Shown here piece by piece: positions 24,593 to 33,779 of a DNA stretch of 64,000 bases. Position 1 is the first letter of the stretch. The number at the start of each line of letters is the position of its first letter. The DNA is from Symplocastrum torsivum CPER-KK1 (GTDB lineage: Bacteria > Cyanobacteriota > Cyanobacteriia > Cyanobacteriales > Coleofasciculaceae): contig JAHHIF010000016.1 in NCBI GenBank assembly GCA_019358875.1, positions 80,768-144,767 of the forward strand, given 5' to 3'. Both the position numbers and the translations under genes were made by a program. The notes below the pieces were generated by a model. It searched no databases, was not told the DNA's origin, and saw nothing but the letters and a program-made list of their open reading frames with translations.

Positions 24593-25189
24593 TCAAACTT
24601 GCAGTAGAGAGAGTCCACTGCTTAACACCTTCTGCCAGTGCGCTGAATTTTGAACCTCGTTTAGTAGCAAGGGTGGCTGCACAGGCGAAGCGCGATCGCG
24701 TTGTAGTGAGAGTTGCCACCAACCCACATCATGCCAAGTTCCAAATTTATAGCCAGTCAAACGGTAGACACCCACTGGCACAAAACCAACAGCCTCATGT
24801 AGTGCAACGCTTGCTGGGTTTGGTAAGGTAACTCCTGCATAGACGTTGTAGAAACCTTGCAGTTGCAGCAGCTTCATCAGGGATGTATATAAGGCTTTGC
24901 CCACCCTTTTCCTTCTGTAGGCGGCATTGACATAGACCGATGACTCAACAGACCATTGATAAGCGGCACGTTGGCGATGTTTACTCGCATAGGCATAACC
25001 CCAGACTTCCCCGTCAATTTCGCAAACTAGCCAAGGCATCTGTTCTAGATTACTGAGGATACGCTGTCGAAATTCCTCTTCAGTGGGTGGTGTTAGTTCA
25101 AAGGAAATCGGTGTCTCGCGCACAATTGGAGCATAAATTGACAAACATTGTTGGGCATCGCCCTCGTTGGCTAGCCGAATTGCATTCAT
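24593..25189 (-). CDS. GNAT N-acetyltransferase, phosphinothricin acetyltransferase-like
   Basis: 198-residue GNAT-fold enzyme that transfers acetyl from acetyl-CoA to an amine. The first about 165 residues follow the Pat/Bar subgroup: IRLANEGDAQQCLSIYAPIV, then TPISFEL, SVYVNAAYRRKRVGKALY (acetyl-CoA loop, RKRVG where the family has R/Q-x-x-G-x-G/A) and GVTLPNPASVALHEAVGF. The subgroup acetylates phosphinothricin, methionine sulfoximine or related amino-acid analogues; the real substrate here is unknown. The last about 30 residues are unrelated to the family and may be extra. It starts 7 bp after the methyltransferase stop, so the two are probably co-transcribed. Confidence 0.85.
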   Translation of the reverse strand: MNAIRLANEGDAQQCLSIYAPIVRETPISFELTPPTEEEFRQRILSNLEQMPWLVCEIDGEVWGYAYASKHRQRAAYQWSVESSVYVNAAYRRKRVGKALYTSLMKLLQLQGFYNVYAGVTLPNPASVALHEAVGFVPVGVYRLTGYKFGTWHDVGWWQLSLQRDRASPVQPPLLLNEVQNSAHWQKVLSSGLSLLQV

Positions 25190-25196
25190 GACGGCT

Positions 25197-25988
25197 TTAC
25201 ACCTCTTGTCTTGCTGCTATTTGTTGTTCCTTTGGCTTCTCAAACACCATCAAATGCTGCTGCGGTAGAAAGTGTTTAGTTTCTAACCATTGCAACCCTA
25301 CCGTCTGCATTTCTTTACGCACTTGCTTCTGCGTCATCTTGTGGAGCGCTTTGATGAGGATAAGGGGATTTTCACGGCGATACTCAACGAGAACTACACG
25401 TCCACCCGGTTTAAGCGACTTCACAACTCCTTCCATGACTTCTTTCGGATACTCAAACTCATGGTAGGCATCCACCATCAACGCTAAGTCAACACTCTCA
25501 TCTGGTAGATTAGGGTCGGTGGCACTCGCTAAAATAGGCTCAACATTAGTAATGTTGTTTTCCTGTTTCAGGAAGTTAAGGATATCAATCATCTCCGGCT
25601 GAATATCCACCGCCAGAACCTTCCCCTCTGGTACCAAGGGACTCATGCGAAAGCTGAAGTAGCCAGTACCCGCGCCAATATCAGCAACAACATGGGTTGG
25701 TTTTAAGTCAAGCGCCTCCACGACTTGCTGCGGCTGTTCAGTCACCTCTCGACTGGCGCGTTCTAGCCAAAGTGCTTCTGTATGTCCCATCACCTTAGCG
25801 ATTTCTCTGCCCATGTAGAATTTGCCAATGCCATCAGAACTGTGACGCGATCGCTCCTGATATACTGTTCCCGATTCCGCAAGGGCATTAGGTTGTAGCG
25901 CACCAAAGCCAGTGAGCAACAGCCAAAGCAAGATAAAACAGATAATGACAATTACACGTAACGGCAGGGATGGATTGTTAACTTTCAT
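25197..25988 (-). CDS. exported or membrane-anchored class I SAM-dependent methyltransferase
   Basis: 263 residues. An N-terminal hydrophobic stretch (about 10-28, VIVIICFILLWLLLTGFGA) followed by ALAES looks like a signal peptide or anchor. The catalytic domain has SAM motif I (VVADIGAGTGYFS, about 100), an acidic motif II (VLAVDIQPEM), PDESVDLALMVDAYHEF and LKPGGRVVLVEY. Substrate unknown. It is unusual for a SAM enzyme to be outside the cytoplasm, where SAM is scarce; a membrane-anchored cytoplasmic form is possible, though the helix orientation by positive charge is unclear. It lies just upstream of the acetyltransferase and is probably in the same operon. Confidence 0.82.
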   Translation of the reverse strand: MKVNNPSLPLRVIVIICFILLWLLLTGFGALQPNALAESGTVYQERSRHSSDGIGKFYMGREIAKVMGHTEALWLERASREVTEQPQQVVEALDLKPTHVVADIGAGTGYFSFRMSPLVPEGKVLAVDIQPEMIDILNFLKQENNITNVEPILASATDPNLPDESVDLALMVDAYHEFEYPKEVMEGVVKSLKPGGRVVLVEYRRENPLILIKALHKMTQKQVRKEMQTVGLQWLETKHFLPQQHLMVFEKPKEQQIAARQEV

Positions 25989-26068
25989 GCCCTTTTGACT
26001 CCACCTGAGTTGTGTAATGAGTTCATGAAAATCTATTCTCCTACAAAGTAATTGCCACTCAACAACTG

Positions 26069-26962
26069 ATGAACACTGATCCTAAAACGAACCCTGAGAA
26101 CCCATTTTTAAAATTCAAGGCTCGCAGCCTCATCATTAGTTGTTTGTTAATCTCTTTAGCAGTTGGCTTTGTCCTTGGTCTGTTTGCTGGCTTTAGCCGC
26201 TTTAATCCTAAAGACCCTATTTTTGTTCCATTGATCTACAATCTGACGTTTATTTTACTATCAGCTTGGGCAATAAAACGCTTACGCTACTTGCAACTTG
26301 ACCTCAAGCGTCTCATCGGTCAACTCCCAAATCGTTATCCCTGGTTACCAACCCTTGGCATTGTCATTGCCATCTTGCTCTTTTCACTCGGTTCAGGACA
26401 ACTTTTTTATTACGCCTTGTCATTGCTTAATCCCAGCTTAGTCGAGTCACTCCTCAATCAAAAAACGTTCTACTCTGGATCGGAAACTTTTTCACCTGTA
26501 CTGTACAACTTACTGATGGTTTTTACATTTCTTGTTGTAGCTCCTGTAACTGAAGAATTTCTCTTTCGAGGAATCTTGTTGCATCGCTGGACAACAAAAT
26601 GGGGAATCACACCTGCACTGATTATTTCGTCAATTTTATTTGGACTTCTACACGCGAATATTGTTGGGCTGTTTGTGTTTGGGTTAATGATGGCGCTACT
26701 TTACATCAAGACTCGCACACTCATCGTCCCGATTATTTGCCATTCGCTGAACAATCTTGCAGCAATCGGGTTGGAATTAGCCTCAAGGAGTTCTAGCACA
26801 ACTGAATCTATTGATACTTTGACGCAACTTCGCACCTATTGGTGGGTTGGTATTGTTTATGTCGCTTTGGCAGCGCCTTGGCTGTTTATGTTCATTTATA
26901 AAAGCTGGCCTAAACAGTCTTCAGCGATGCCATATTTTACTGATACAGATGCTATTAAATAA
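26069..26962 (+). CDS. CPBP-family intramembrane glutamic endopeptidase
   Basis: 297-residue polytopic membrane protein (about seven to eight helices) of the CPBP/CAAX-protease (Abi, Rce1-like) family. The catalytic motifs are in order: TEEFLFRG (about 163-170, the EExxxR motif), GLLHAN (about 193) and HSLNN (about 226). Members cleave membrane-associated substrates or process peptides; cyanobacterial roles are mostly unknown. The soluble N-terminus (about 1-20) is short. It is divergent from the exported methyltransferase (80 bp apart) and stands alone on its strand. Confidence 0.87.
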   Translation: MNTDPKTNPENPFLKFKARSLIISCLLISLAVGFVLGLFAGFSRFNPKDPIFVPLIYNLTFILLSAWAIKRLRYLQLDLKRLIGQLPNRYPWLPTLGIVIAILLFSLGSGQLFYYALSLLNPSLVESLLNQKTFYSGSETFSPVLYNLLMVFTFLVVAPVTEEFLFRGILLHRWTTKWGITPALIISSILFGLLHANIVGLFVFGLMMALLYIKTRTLIVPIICHSLNNLAAIGLELASRSSSTTESIDTLTQLRTYWWVGIVYVALAAPWLFMFIYKSWPKQSSAMPYFTDTDAIK

Positions 26963-27097
26963 ACTTCAGAAAGCCGTCAGCTATCAGCTTTTTTGTTTTC
27001 CTAGCTCTCTCTTGTTTCACAGACCCTGCTGTACCTCATACCGCTTAAAACTGCTATAGGGTGATTCTCGGATCAGGGAGTACATCTAGGTTTCTTG

Positions 27098-27120
27098 CCA
27101 ATTCCCAATTCCCAATTCCC
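27098..27120 (+). repeat. CCCAATT heptamer short tandem repeat between genes
   Basis: Three units of the same heptamer as at 22621-22670. It is followed by a small palindrome ATGCCC-CTACA-GGGCAT (27147-27163), in the spacer before the ABC importer genes. Confidence 0.7.
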
Positions 27121-27231
27121 GAAAACCCAGAGTTGAATTTCTTTTGATGCCCCTACAGGGCATTGAATCTGATTCTGTTTATCGCTTTACTAAAACGTTG
27201 AAGCGATCGCTCTACGAAGGAAGTCATAAGC

Positions 27232-28863
27232 GTGTTTATGCCGCGTTGGTCATTAGGATTCTTACTACTTGCACAGCTACTAGCGGCTTGTGGTCCATCT
27301 GGGTCTTCCCCACAGGCTAATCAGTCAAATCAATCAACGTCAACAGGTTCTGGTTCTAAAGAGCAAATTGTCTTAGCAATTGGTGGAGAGGCGGACGAGG
27401 GCTATGACCCGACTCTCGGTTGGGGGCGCTATGGCTCTCCTTTGTTCCAGAGTACGCTACTCCGTCGCGACGAAAATCTTCAGATTGTCAACGATTTGGC
27501 AGAAAGTTACAGCGTCAGTGCAGACAAAAAAGTCTGGACGGTAAAAATTCGTGAGGATGCTAAGTTTACTGACGGTAAGCCAGTTACAGCAGAGGATGTC
27601 GCCTACACCTTCAACCAAGCGGCGAAAAGTGCCGGGTTGACTGATGTAACCGTACTCGATCAAGCCGTAGCTACAGGGAATTACGAGGTTGAATTACGTC
27701 TGAAAAAGCCACAGAGTACGTTTGTCAACCGCCTCATCACCCTAGGAATTGTCCCCAAACACGCCCATGACAAAAATTATGCACGTAAGCCTATGGGTTC
27801 TGGCCCCTACAAGTTTGTGCAGTGGGACGAGGGGCAACAGCTAATCGTTGAAGCTAACCCTGACTACTATGGTGAGAAACCGCAGTTCAAGCGTCTGGTG
27901 TTCCTGTTTACGGAAGAAGACGCTGCCTTTGCCGCAGCTAAGGCAGGACAAGCACAAGTAGCTGCTGTGCCTCAGTCTTTAGCTATCCAGAAAATTGACG
28001 GGATGAAGTTGTACGACGTTAAGAGTGTTGATAATCGCGGATTGATGTTTCCTTACATCCCAGCGAAAGATGGGAAAAAGACTCCTAAAGGCAATCCAGT
28101 TGGCAATGATGTCACAGCCGACTTAGCGATTCGTCAAGCCGTTAACTTCGCAATCGACCGGAAAGCCTTGGTTGATGGAGTGTTGGAAGGATATGGTTCT
28201 CCAGCTTATGGTCCTGTGACTGGGTTGGCTTGGGAAGAACCACAAGCGAATATTCAAGACGCACAACCTGAGCAAGCTAAGAAAATTTTGGCGGATGCTG
28301 GATGGAAAGACACGAATGGGGATGGCGTTGTTGAAAAAAATGGCTTGAAGGCAGAGTTTACGATTCTCTATCCCGCTAGTGATAGTACCCGTCAAGCTTT
28401 GGCGCTATCTGCCGCTGAGATGATTAAAGCCATTGGCATCCAGGCAAATGTTGAGGGAAAGAGTTGGGATGAGATCGAACCCTTGGCGCACAGCAACGTA
28501 ATTCTTTTTGGTTGGGGTAGTCATGACCAGACGGAGATGTATAACCTCTATCACAGCTCATCAGCAAAAGGAGAGTTTAATAACGCAGGGTATTATGCTA
28601 ATCCTGCCATAGACACAACCCTTGACTTAGCGATGGGCGCACCAACAGAAGCGGAAGCGATCGCATTCTGGAAAGCGGCGCAATGGGATGGACAAAAAGG
28701 TTACACCACAAAAGGGGATGCAACTTGGGCATGGTTGGTCAATTTAGATCACACCTATTTCGTCAGCAATTGCCTCGACATTGGCAAGCCCCAAATTGAG
28801 CCGCACGGACACGGTTGGCCGATTACTACCAATATCAACCAGTGGAAGTGGACTTGTAATTGA
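27232..28863 (+). CDS. ABC importer substrate-binding lipoprotein, peptide/nickel family (SBP family 5)
   Basis: 543-residue family 5 solute-binding protein. It has a lipoprotein signal (FLLLAQLLAAC, Cys at about 20), a Ser/Gln/Asn linker and the family core: FQSTLLRRDENLQIVNDLAESY, FTDGKPVTAEDVAYTF, GSGPYKFVQWDEGQ and RQAVNFAIDRKALV. Such proteins bind oligopeptides, dipeptides, nickel chelates or opines outside the cell membrane and deliver them to their permeases. The ligand here cannot be read from sequence. The GTG at 27232 has AAGGAAG 8 bases upstream; an ATG at 27238 is the alternative. First gene of a five-gene importer unit (permease 32 bp downstream). Confidence 0.88.
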   Translation: MFMPRWSLGFLLLAQLLAACGPSGSSPQANQSNQSTSTGSGSKEQIVLAIGGEADEGYDPTLGWGRYGSPLFQSTLLRRDENLQIVNDLAESYSVSADKKVWTVKIREDAKFTDGKPVTAEDVAYTFNQAAKSAGLTDVTVLDQAVATGNYEVELRLKKPQSTFVNRLITLGIVPKHAHDKNYARKPMGSGPYKFVQWDEGQQLIVEANPDYYGEKPQFKRLVFLFTEEDAAFAAAKAGQAQVAAVPQSLAIQKIDGMKLYDVKSVDNRGLMFPYIPAKDGKKTPKGNPVGNDVTADLAIRQAVNFAIDRKALVDGVLEGYGSPAYGPVTGLAWEEPQANIQDAQPEQAKKILADAGWKDTNGDGVVEKNGLKAEFTILYPASDSTRQALALSAAEMIKAIGIQANVEGKSWDEIEPLAHSNVILFGWGSHDQTEMYNLYHSSSAKGEFNNAGYYANPAIDTTLDLAMGAPTEAEAIAFWKAAQWDGQKGYTTKGDATWAWLVNLDHTYFVSNCLDIGKPQIEPHGHGWPITTNINQWKWTCN

Positions 28864-28895
28864 GAATTCCAGCAACAATAGATGAAAACTGACCA

Positions 28896-29915
28896 ATGAC
28901 TAATGCGATCGCTAAGCGGGATGCCCTACCATCCATTGCACAATTTATCCTGCGGAAACTACTGCGGCTAATTCTACTACTAGCAGCCGTTGCTGTATTT
29001 AGCTTTGTCTTAGTCAGTCTCTCGCCGATTGACCCAGTAAATGCCTACATCGGAGCCGATGTCTTACAAATTAGCCCAGAGCAACGAGCTTTAATCGCCG
29101 AACGCTGGGGCTTAAATGAGCCAATGACAACCCGCTTCTTTCTCTGGTTAAAGCAATTTCTCCAGGGCAACCTTGGCACCTCAATGATTTTCAACCAACC
29201 TGTCACCACTGTGATTGCTAATCGCTTCAATGCTTCGCTCCAGATGATGGCAGCCGCTTGGTTACTTTCTGGTCTTTTTGGTCTAATTCTAGGTGTCCTT
29301 GCAGGGGCTAAGGAAGGCTCACTCCTCGACCGAGCAATTCGCTTCTATGCCTATACCCTAGCTTCCAGTCCTACCTTCTGGGTGGCACTGTTGCTGTTGA
29401 TTTTCTTCTCCGTTACGCTTCGAGTCACGCCAATTTGTTGTGCTGCCCCTCCCGGAGTTTTGCTCGAAGATGTCACAATCTGGCAGCGTATCCACCATTT
29501 ACTACTACCTGCCCTAACCTTGAGCTTGATTGGAGTTGCTAGCATCGCGCTGCACACTCGGCAGAAATTAATTGAAGTTCTCAACAGCGATTATGCCCTG
29601 TTTGCCAGAGCGCAAGGCGAAACAACTTGGGGCTTGATTCGGCACCACGGCTTAAGAAATATTGCACTACCCGCGATTACCTTACAGTTTGCTTCACTTA
29701 GCGAGTTGTTTGGTGGTTCGGTATTAGCGGAACAAGTATTTGCCTACCCCGGTTTAGGACAAGCAACAGTCCAATCGGCACTACGCGGCGATGTCCCACT
29801 ACTGATTGGCATTGTTTTTTTCAGCGCCATCTTTGTCTACACCGGAAACACGATCGCAGATATCACTTACCAAATTGTTGACCCACGTATTCGCATTGGA
29901 AAAACGGCAACATGA
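28896..29915 (+). CDS. ABC importer permease (DppB/NikB type)
   Basis: 339-residue inner-membrane permease with an N-terminal helix (about 22-44), a periplasmic loop carrying the family motif ERWGLNEPMTTRFFLWL and five further helices. The conserved coupling segment is seen in DYALFARAQGETTWGLIRHHGLRN (EAA-like loop), and EQVFAYPGLGQATVQSA is typical of DppB/OppB/NikB. It forms the channel with the next permease. Its last four bases overlap the start of that gene (ATGA), evidence for translational coupling. Confidence 0.9.
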   Translation: MTNAIAKRDALPSIAQFILRKLLRLILLLAAVAVFSFVLVSLSPIDPVNAYIGADVLQISPEQRALIAERWGLNEPMTTRFFLWLKQFLQGNLGTSMIFNQPVTTVIANRFNASLQMMAAAWLLSGLFGLILGVLAGAKEGSLLDRAIRFYAYTLASSPTFWVALLLLIFFSVTLRVTPICCAAPPGVLLEDVTIWQRIHHLLLPALTLSLIGVASIALHTRQKLIEVLNSDYALFARAQGETTWGLIRHHGLRNIALPAITLQFASLSELFGGSVLAEQVFAYPGLGQATVQSALRGDVPLLIGIVFFSAIFVYTGNTIADITYQIVDPRIRIGKTAT

Positions 29916-30793
29916 AGCCTTTGACTGCCCCACAGCCTGTAGCATCTAAAATTCCACGAAAACGACCATTAAAACTAGGGAATCGTCGCCAGCGCACGTT
30001 ATGGACAATTGCCGTGTGCGTACTGTTTTTAGCGGCTGTAATTTTGAGTAGTCAATGGCTGGGGGATGCAGGACTAGTACCAGCCTTGCGATCGCGTAAT
30101 CAGCCCCCTTCCTTCGCACACCCCTTTGGGACTGACTGGTTGGGGCGCGATATGTTGACGCGCACCCTGCACGGACTTTCCTTAAGCTTATGTATTGGCT
30201 TACTCGCTGCGGGTTGCAGTGCAGTGATTGGCACCATCCTTGGCATCCTTTCCGGCACAATTGGCGGAATCGTAGACGCTGTTATCACTTGGATTATTGA
30301 TGTTTTCTTCAGTCTGCCGCACCTAGTCTTGCTGATAATGATTGCCTTTGCCGTTGGTGGTGGCACTCAAGGCGTAATTATCGCCGTTGCCCTCACCCAC
30401 TGGACAAGTTTGGCAAGAATTATTCGTGCTGAAGTGCTGCAAGTCAACACCTCGGACTATGTTCAACTGTCCTATAAACTAGGGCATACGCCCTTATGGG
30501 TTGCCCGTCACCACATGCTACCCCACGTCATTCCCCAGCTACTCGTTGGGTTGATTCTCCTATTTCCCCATGCAATCTTGCATGAAGCCGCCCTTACATT
30601 TATTGGGATTGGCTTGTCGCCTCATACACCTGCGATCGGGATTATCCTGGCTGAGTCGATGCGTCACTTATCGACTGGCTATTGGTGGTTGGGGGTACTA
30701 CCGGGAGCCGCTTTACTGATTGCTGTGAAAGCCTTTGACATTTTGGGTGAAAACATAAGGGCATTGATTGACCCAAAAACCAGCCAAGGATAA
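29912..30793 (+). CDS. ABC importer permease (DppC/NikC type)
   Basis: 293-residue partner permease. Landmarks: the N-terminal helix (about 30-50), HPFGTDWLGRDMLTRTLHG, which is the hallmark of OppC/DppC/NikC, a central set of helices, the EAA loop (TSDYVQLSYKLGHTPLWVARHHMLPHV) and EAALTFIGIGL. Starts by ATGA overlap with the preceding permease. The following ATPase gene is 133 bp away because a repeat element sits between them, but the gene order argues that all five belong to one transporter. Confidence 0.9.
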   Translation: MKPLTAPQPVASKIPRKRPLKLGNRRQRTLWTIAVCVLFLAAVILSSQWLGDAGLVPALRSRNQPPSFAHPFGTDWLGRDMLTRTLHGLSLSLCIGLLAAGCSAVIGTILGILSGTIGGIVDAVITWIIDVFFSLPHLVLLIMIAFAVGGGTQGVIIAVALTHWTSLARIIRAEVLQVNTSDYVQLSYKLGHTPLWVARHHMLPHVIPQLLVGLILLFPHAILHEAALTFIGIGLSPHTPAIGIILAESMRHLSTGYWWLGVLPGAALLIAVKAFDILGENIRALIDPKTSQG

Positions 30794-30806
30794 CGTTTAA
30801 TACTCA

Positions 30807-30912
30807 TATAGCACTCGCCAAAGCGACTCTTGACTCTCGCTCTCATACTAAAACCAAGACTAGTCAATATGCATCCCTTCTGCATAAAAGCCCTCTGCCC
30901 TCTGCCTTTTAC
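30807..30912 (+). repeat. dispersed repeat family A, copy 1
   Basis: About 106 bp beginning TATAGCACTCGCCAAAG, with a conserved central block TATGCATCCCTTCTGCATAAA and ending CCCTCTGCCCTCTGCC. A second copy in the opposite orientation lies at 45452-45571. It fills the gap between a permease and an ATPase gene of the same importer. Confidence 0.8.
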
Positions 30913-30926
30913 CATAACTTCCCTAA

Positions 30927-31868
30927 ATGCTATCTGTTCAAAATTTGAGCGTCACCTTCACAATGTACGACCAAGGCTTGACCCAAAGACAGCTTACGGT
31001 GATTACCGAGCTTGATTTGGAGGTAAGCTCAGGTGAAGTCGTGGCTGTTGTTGGAGCGAGTGGTTCCGGTAAGAGTCTTCTCGCTCATGCGGTACTAGGT
31101 ATTCTGCCGAAGAATGCCCAAGTCGATGGTGAAATTCTATTTAAAGGCTCACCACTTACTCCAGAGCGTTCTGAAGCATTGCGGGGAAAAGAAATTGCTC
31201 TTATCCCTCAGTCAGTGGGCTACCTTGACCCCTTGATGCGGGTGGGTTCACAAGTCAATCGGGCAGCACAATTGAGTGGATTGTCGGGGCAAGTCACCCA
31301 AGTTGCGGTTGAACAAACCTTCAACCGCTATGGATTAGCCTCAGTAGTCAAACGCTTCTTTCCGTTCCAACTTTCTGGGGGTATGGCGCGACGAGTGTTA
31401 GTATCTACGGCTGCTGTGGGAAAAGCGCAATTGGTTATTGCTGACGAACCCACTCCTGGTTTACACCCTGATGTCGTAAAGGAAACGCTCAACCACCTGC
31501 GAGGATTGGCGAATGAAGGTAAAGCCGTAATATTAATTACCCACGACATTGAAGCCGCGCTACAAGTTGCGGATAAAGTCGCTGTTTTCTATGCGGGAAC
31601 GACGGTGGAGATTGCGACGGCTAAAGATTTTCCAAATGGAACGATACGCCACCCCTACACCCAAGCTTTATGGCGCAGTCTCCCACAAAACGAATTTATT
31701 CCCATTCCCGGTACGCAACCTAGCCCGGATGCTTTGCCTCCTGGTTGTCTATTTGCAGAGCGCTGTCCTTGGGTTACTGAATCTTGCTGTGAATCACGTC
31801 CTCAATTTCGTGAAGTAAGGGGCGCTCCTGTCCGGTGTATCCATGCTGATGAGGAACATCCATGCTAA
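30927..31868 (+). CDS. ABC importer ATP-binding protein (DppD/NikD type)
   Basis: 313-residue ATPase energising the importer. Walker A GASGSGKS (about 46), signature LSGGMARRVL, Walker B LVIADEPTPG and the switch His in ILITHD are all present. The C-terminal extension with GCLFAERCPWVTESC is the Cys-containing tail typical of oligopeptide/dipeptide/nickel ATPases. The 3' end overlaps the start of the next ATPase gene by 7 bp. It pairs with that protein as a heterodimer under the two permeases. Confidence 0.9.
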   Translation: MLSVQNLSVTFTMYDQGLTQRQLTVITELDLEVSSGEVVAVVGASGSGKSLLAHAVLGILPKNAQVDGEILFKGSPLTPERSEALRGKEIALIPQSVGYLDPLMRVGSQVNRAAQLSGLSGQVTQVAVEQTFNRYGLASVVKRFFPFQLSGGMARRVLVSTAAVGKAQLVIADEPTPGLHPDVVKETLNHLRGLANEGKAVILITHDIEAALQVADKVAVFYAGTTVEIATAKDFPNGTIRHPYTQALWRSLPQNEFIPIPGTQPSPDALPPGCLFAERCPWVTESCCESRPQFREVRGAPVRCIHADEEHPC

Positions 31869-32470
31869 AAGGAGAAAATCTTTCGTTTCGCTACGACGAC
31901 CGTCAGCCTTCGATTCTACAAGGCATTGACATTGAAGTGGCTCCCGGCGAAATTGTTGGTTTAAGTGGCCCCAGTGGCTTTGGGAAGACAACACTTGGAA
32001 AGCTCCTCGCAGGCTATCTTACCCCTACGCAAGGGAGAGTGATGCTCAATGGTCAACCTCTACCAAAGCGGAGTTACTCTCCAGTGCAGCTAATTTTCCA
32101 AAATCCGGAACTCGCTGTCAATCCTCGCTGGCGGATTGGGAAAATCCTGAATGAAGGGCTTCCTCCCTCCAATGATTTACTTAAAGCGCTTAGCATCCAC
32201 AATAACTGGCTCACTCGCTGGCCTCATGAACTAAGCGGTGGTGAGTTGCAGCGCATTGCCGTTGCTCGTTCTTTAGGCCCACGCACTCAGTATCTAATTG
32301 CGGATGAGATGACAGCAATGTTGGATGCCAATACACAAGCTTTGATTTGGCAAGCCGTGACAACCTATGCACATCAGCATAATCTTGGTCTTCTGGTGAT
32401 TAGCCATGAAGCACCTCTATTGAAGCGGTTGTGTTCGCGCTTGATTGACTTAACGAAAACTAGAAACTAG
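31862..32470 (+). CDS. ABC importer ATP-binding protein (DppF/NikE type), short
   Basis: 202-residue second ATPase of the importer. It keeps Walker A GPSGFGKTT, Q-loop region LIFQNPELAVNP, signature LSGGELQRIAVARSL, Walker B LIADEMTAMLD and switch His VISHE, so it should be active. It is shorter than usual family members (about 250-330 residues): it ends just after the ATPase core and lacks the C-terminal extension. It overlaps the preceding ATPase gene and is the last gene of the unit. It converges on a response-regulator kinase 50 bp away. Confidence 0.88.
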   Translation: MLKGENLSFRYDDRQPSILQGIDIEVAPGEIVGLSGPSGFGKTTLGKLLAGYLTPTQGRVMLNGQPLPKRSYSPVQLIFQNPELAVNPRWRIGKILNEGLPPSNDLLKALSIHNNWLTRWPHELSGGELQRIAVARSLGPRTQYLIADEMTAMLDANTQALIWQAVTTYAHQHNLGLLVISHEAPLLKRLCSRLIDLTKTRN

Positions 32471-32520
32471 AGAACTCTTTCAATATAAATTTTAATAAAA
32501 ATTTTAAGGAGAACTTGATT

Positions 32521-33612
32521 TTAAATCGCTACAGTAAAAATTGAACCTTGTGGCTTATTTTCTTCTACAAATATTCTGCCTTTGTGGGCTTCAACTACCA
32601 TTTTGCAAAAGGCTAAGCCTAGACCAAATTGAGGAACACTATTTATCGGGCTTCCTACTTCGTATTTATCAAAAATACGTTGCTGTAGCTCTTCGCTAAC
32701 GCCAATTCCTTCATCAGCGACTCGAATAGTTGCTTGATGGGATACAGTTCCATCAGTGACTAAATCACTTGGGTCGTCCACTTGTAAGGTAATTGTACTA
32801 TCAGGCGGGGAGAATTTAATAGCATTGGATAGCAAGTTGTCGAGTACACGATATAACAAATTGGCATCGACAGAGACAGGATGATTGAGCTTTTTTAGCT
32901 GGCTTCTCAATCGAAGTTTTTTTGAGGCAGCTACACCAGAAAATTGTGACAAAGCTTTTGTTGCTAGGTCGCTGAGTTCAACTTCGGCAAGATTAAGAAC
33001 CATCTTTCCAGATTGCATCTTTGCCAGTATCAACAAGTCGTTAATCATTGAATTGAGTTGACGCCCTGATGAAAGAATCAGTTCAACTCGCTCCAAATCT
33101 TTTCCTTTCAAACCACTATCCATAAGTAAGCTGCCACTCATGAGAATGCTTGTGAGCGGGTTTCTTAAGTCATGGACAATCATGTTGGAGAGGTCTTCTC
33201 TAAGGCGCAGTGTCGCTTCTAGAGCATCATACTGCTGCTTGATGCGTAACATCGAGCGGACACGGGCGCGTAGTTCTATACCACTTACAGGTTTGGTCAA
33301 AAAATCATCAGCCCCAGCATCAAGCGATCGCGCTAAATCCTCTTTAGAGCTTAGTGCTGTCACCATGATGATGGGAATATGTTTCCAGTAGGTGTCGGAT
33401 TTGATGAGGCGGCAAACCTCAATACCATCCATTTGGGGCATCATCACATCCAGCAAGATGACATCAGGCTCAAAGGAATCTATTGAACTCAATGCTTCCA
33501 TGCCACTAGCAGCATAGTGTAATTCATAACCCTCCCGATATAGATGCGCTTCGATAACATCAAACCCATGTGGCTCATCATCTACAACCAGTACAGAATA
33601 CTTTTCATCCAT
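32521..33612 (-). CDS. REC-HisKA-HATPase histidine kinase
   Basis: 363-residue compact kinase. Receiver (about 5-125, phospho-Asp in LLDVMMPQMDG, Lys in LTKPV), short linker, HisKA (about 140-205, phospho-His in MIVHDLRNPLTS) and HATPase (about 245-362, N box LLSNAIKFS, DEGIGV, FGLGL). No membrane span or sensory domain, so input probably comes by phosphorylation of the receiver. The G2 box reads FGLGLAF instead of GTGLGL, a known variation. It is upstream on its strand of nothing close; the CHASE3 kinase gene starts upstream and ends 167 bp before it, so the two may be functionally linked. Confidence 0.9.
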   Translation of the reverse strand: MDEKYSVLVVDDEPHGFDVIEAHLYREGYELHYAASGMEALSSIDSFEPDVILLDVMMPQMDGIEVCRLIKSDTYWKHIPIIMVTALSSKEDLARSLDAGADDFLTKPVSGIELRARVRSMLRIKQQYDALEATLRLREDLSNMIVHDLRNPLTSILMSGSLLMDSGLKGKDLERVELILSSGRQLNSMINDLLILAKMQSGKMVLNLAEVELSDLATKALSQFSGVAASKKLRLRSQLKKLNHPVSVDANLLYRVLDNLLSNAIKFSPPDSTITLQVDDPSDLVTDGTVSHQATIRVADEGIGVSEELQQRIFDKYEVGSPINSVPQFGLGLAFCKMVVEAHKGRIFVEENKPQGSIFTVAI

Positions 33613-33779
33613 ATCAGCTAAACCTAGAGAATTGAGATAAGGACGTTAGGAAGTTGAAGACATCCATACGCCTATAAGTAATTGAAATAATTGCGCCATA
33701 ACCGGCAAGGGTTATAAGTGTGGGAAGACAATGCCTCCACTTATCACCCGTTGCCTGTTCTCTATTGCCCAGATGCCCC

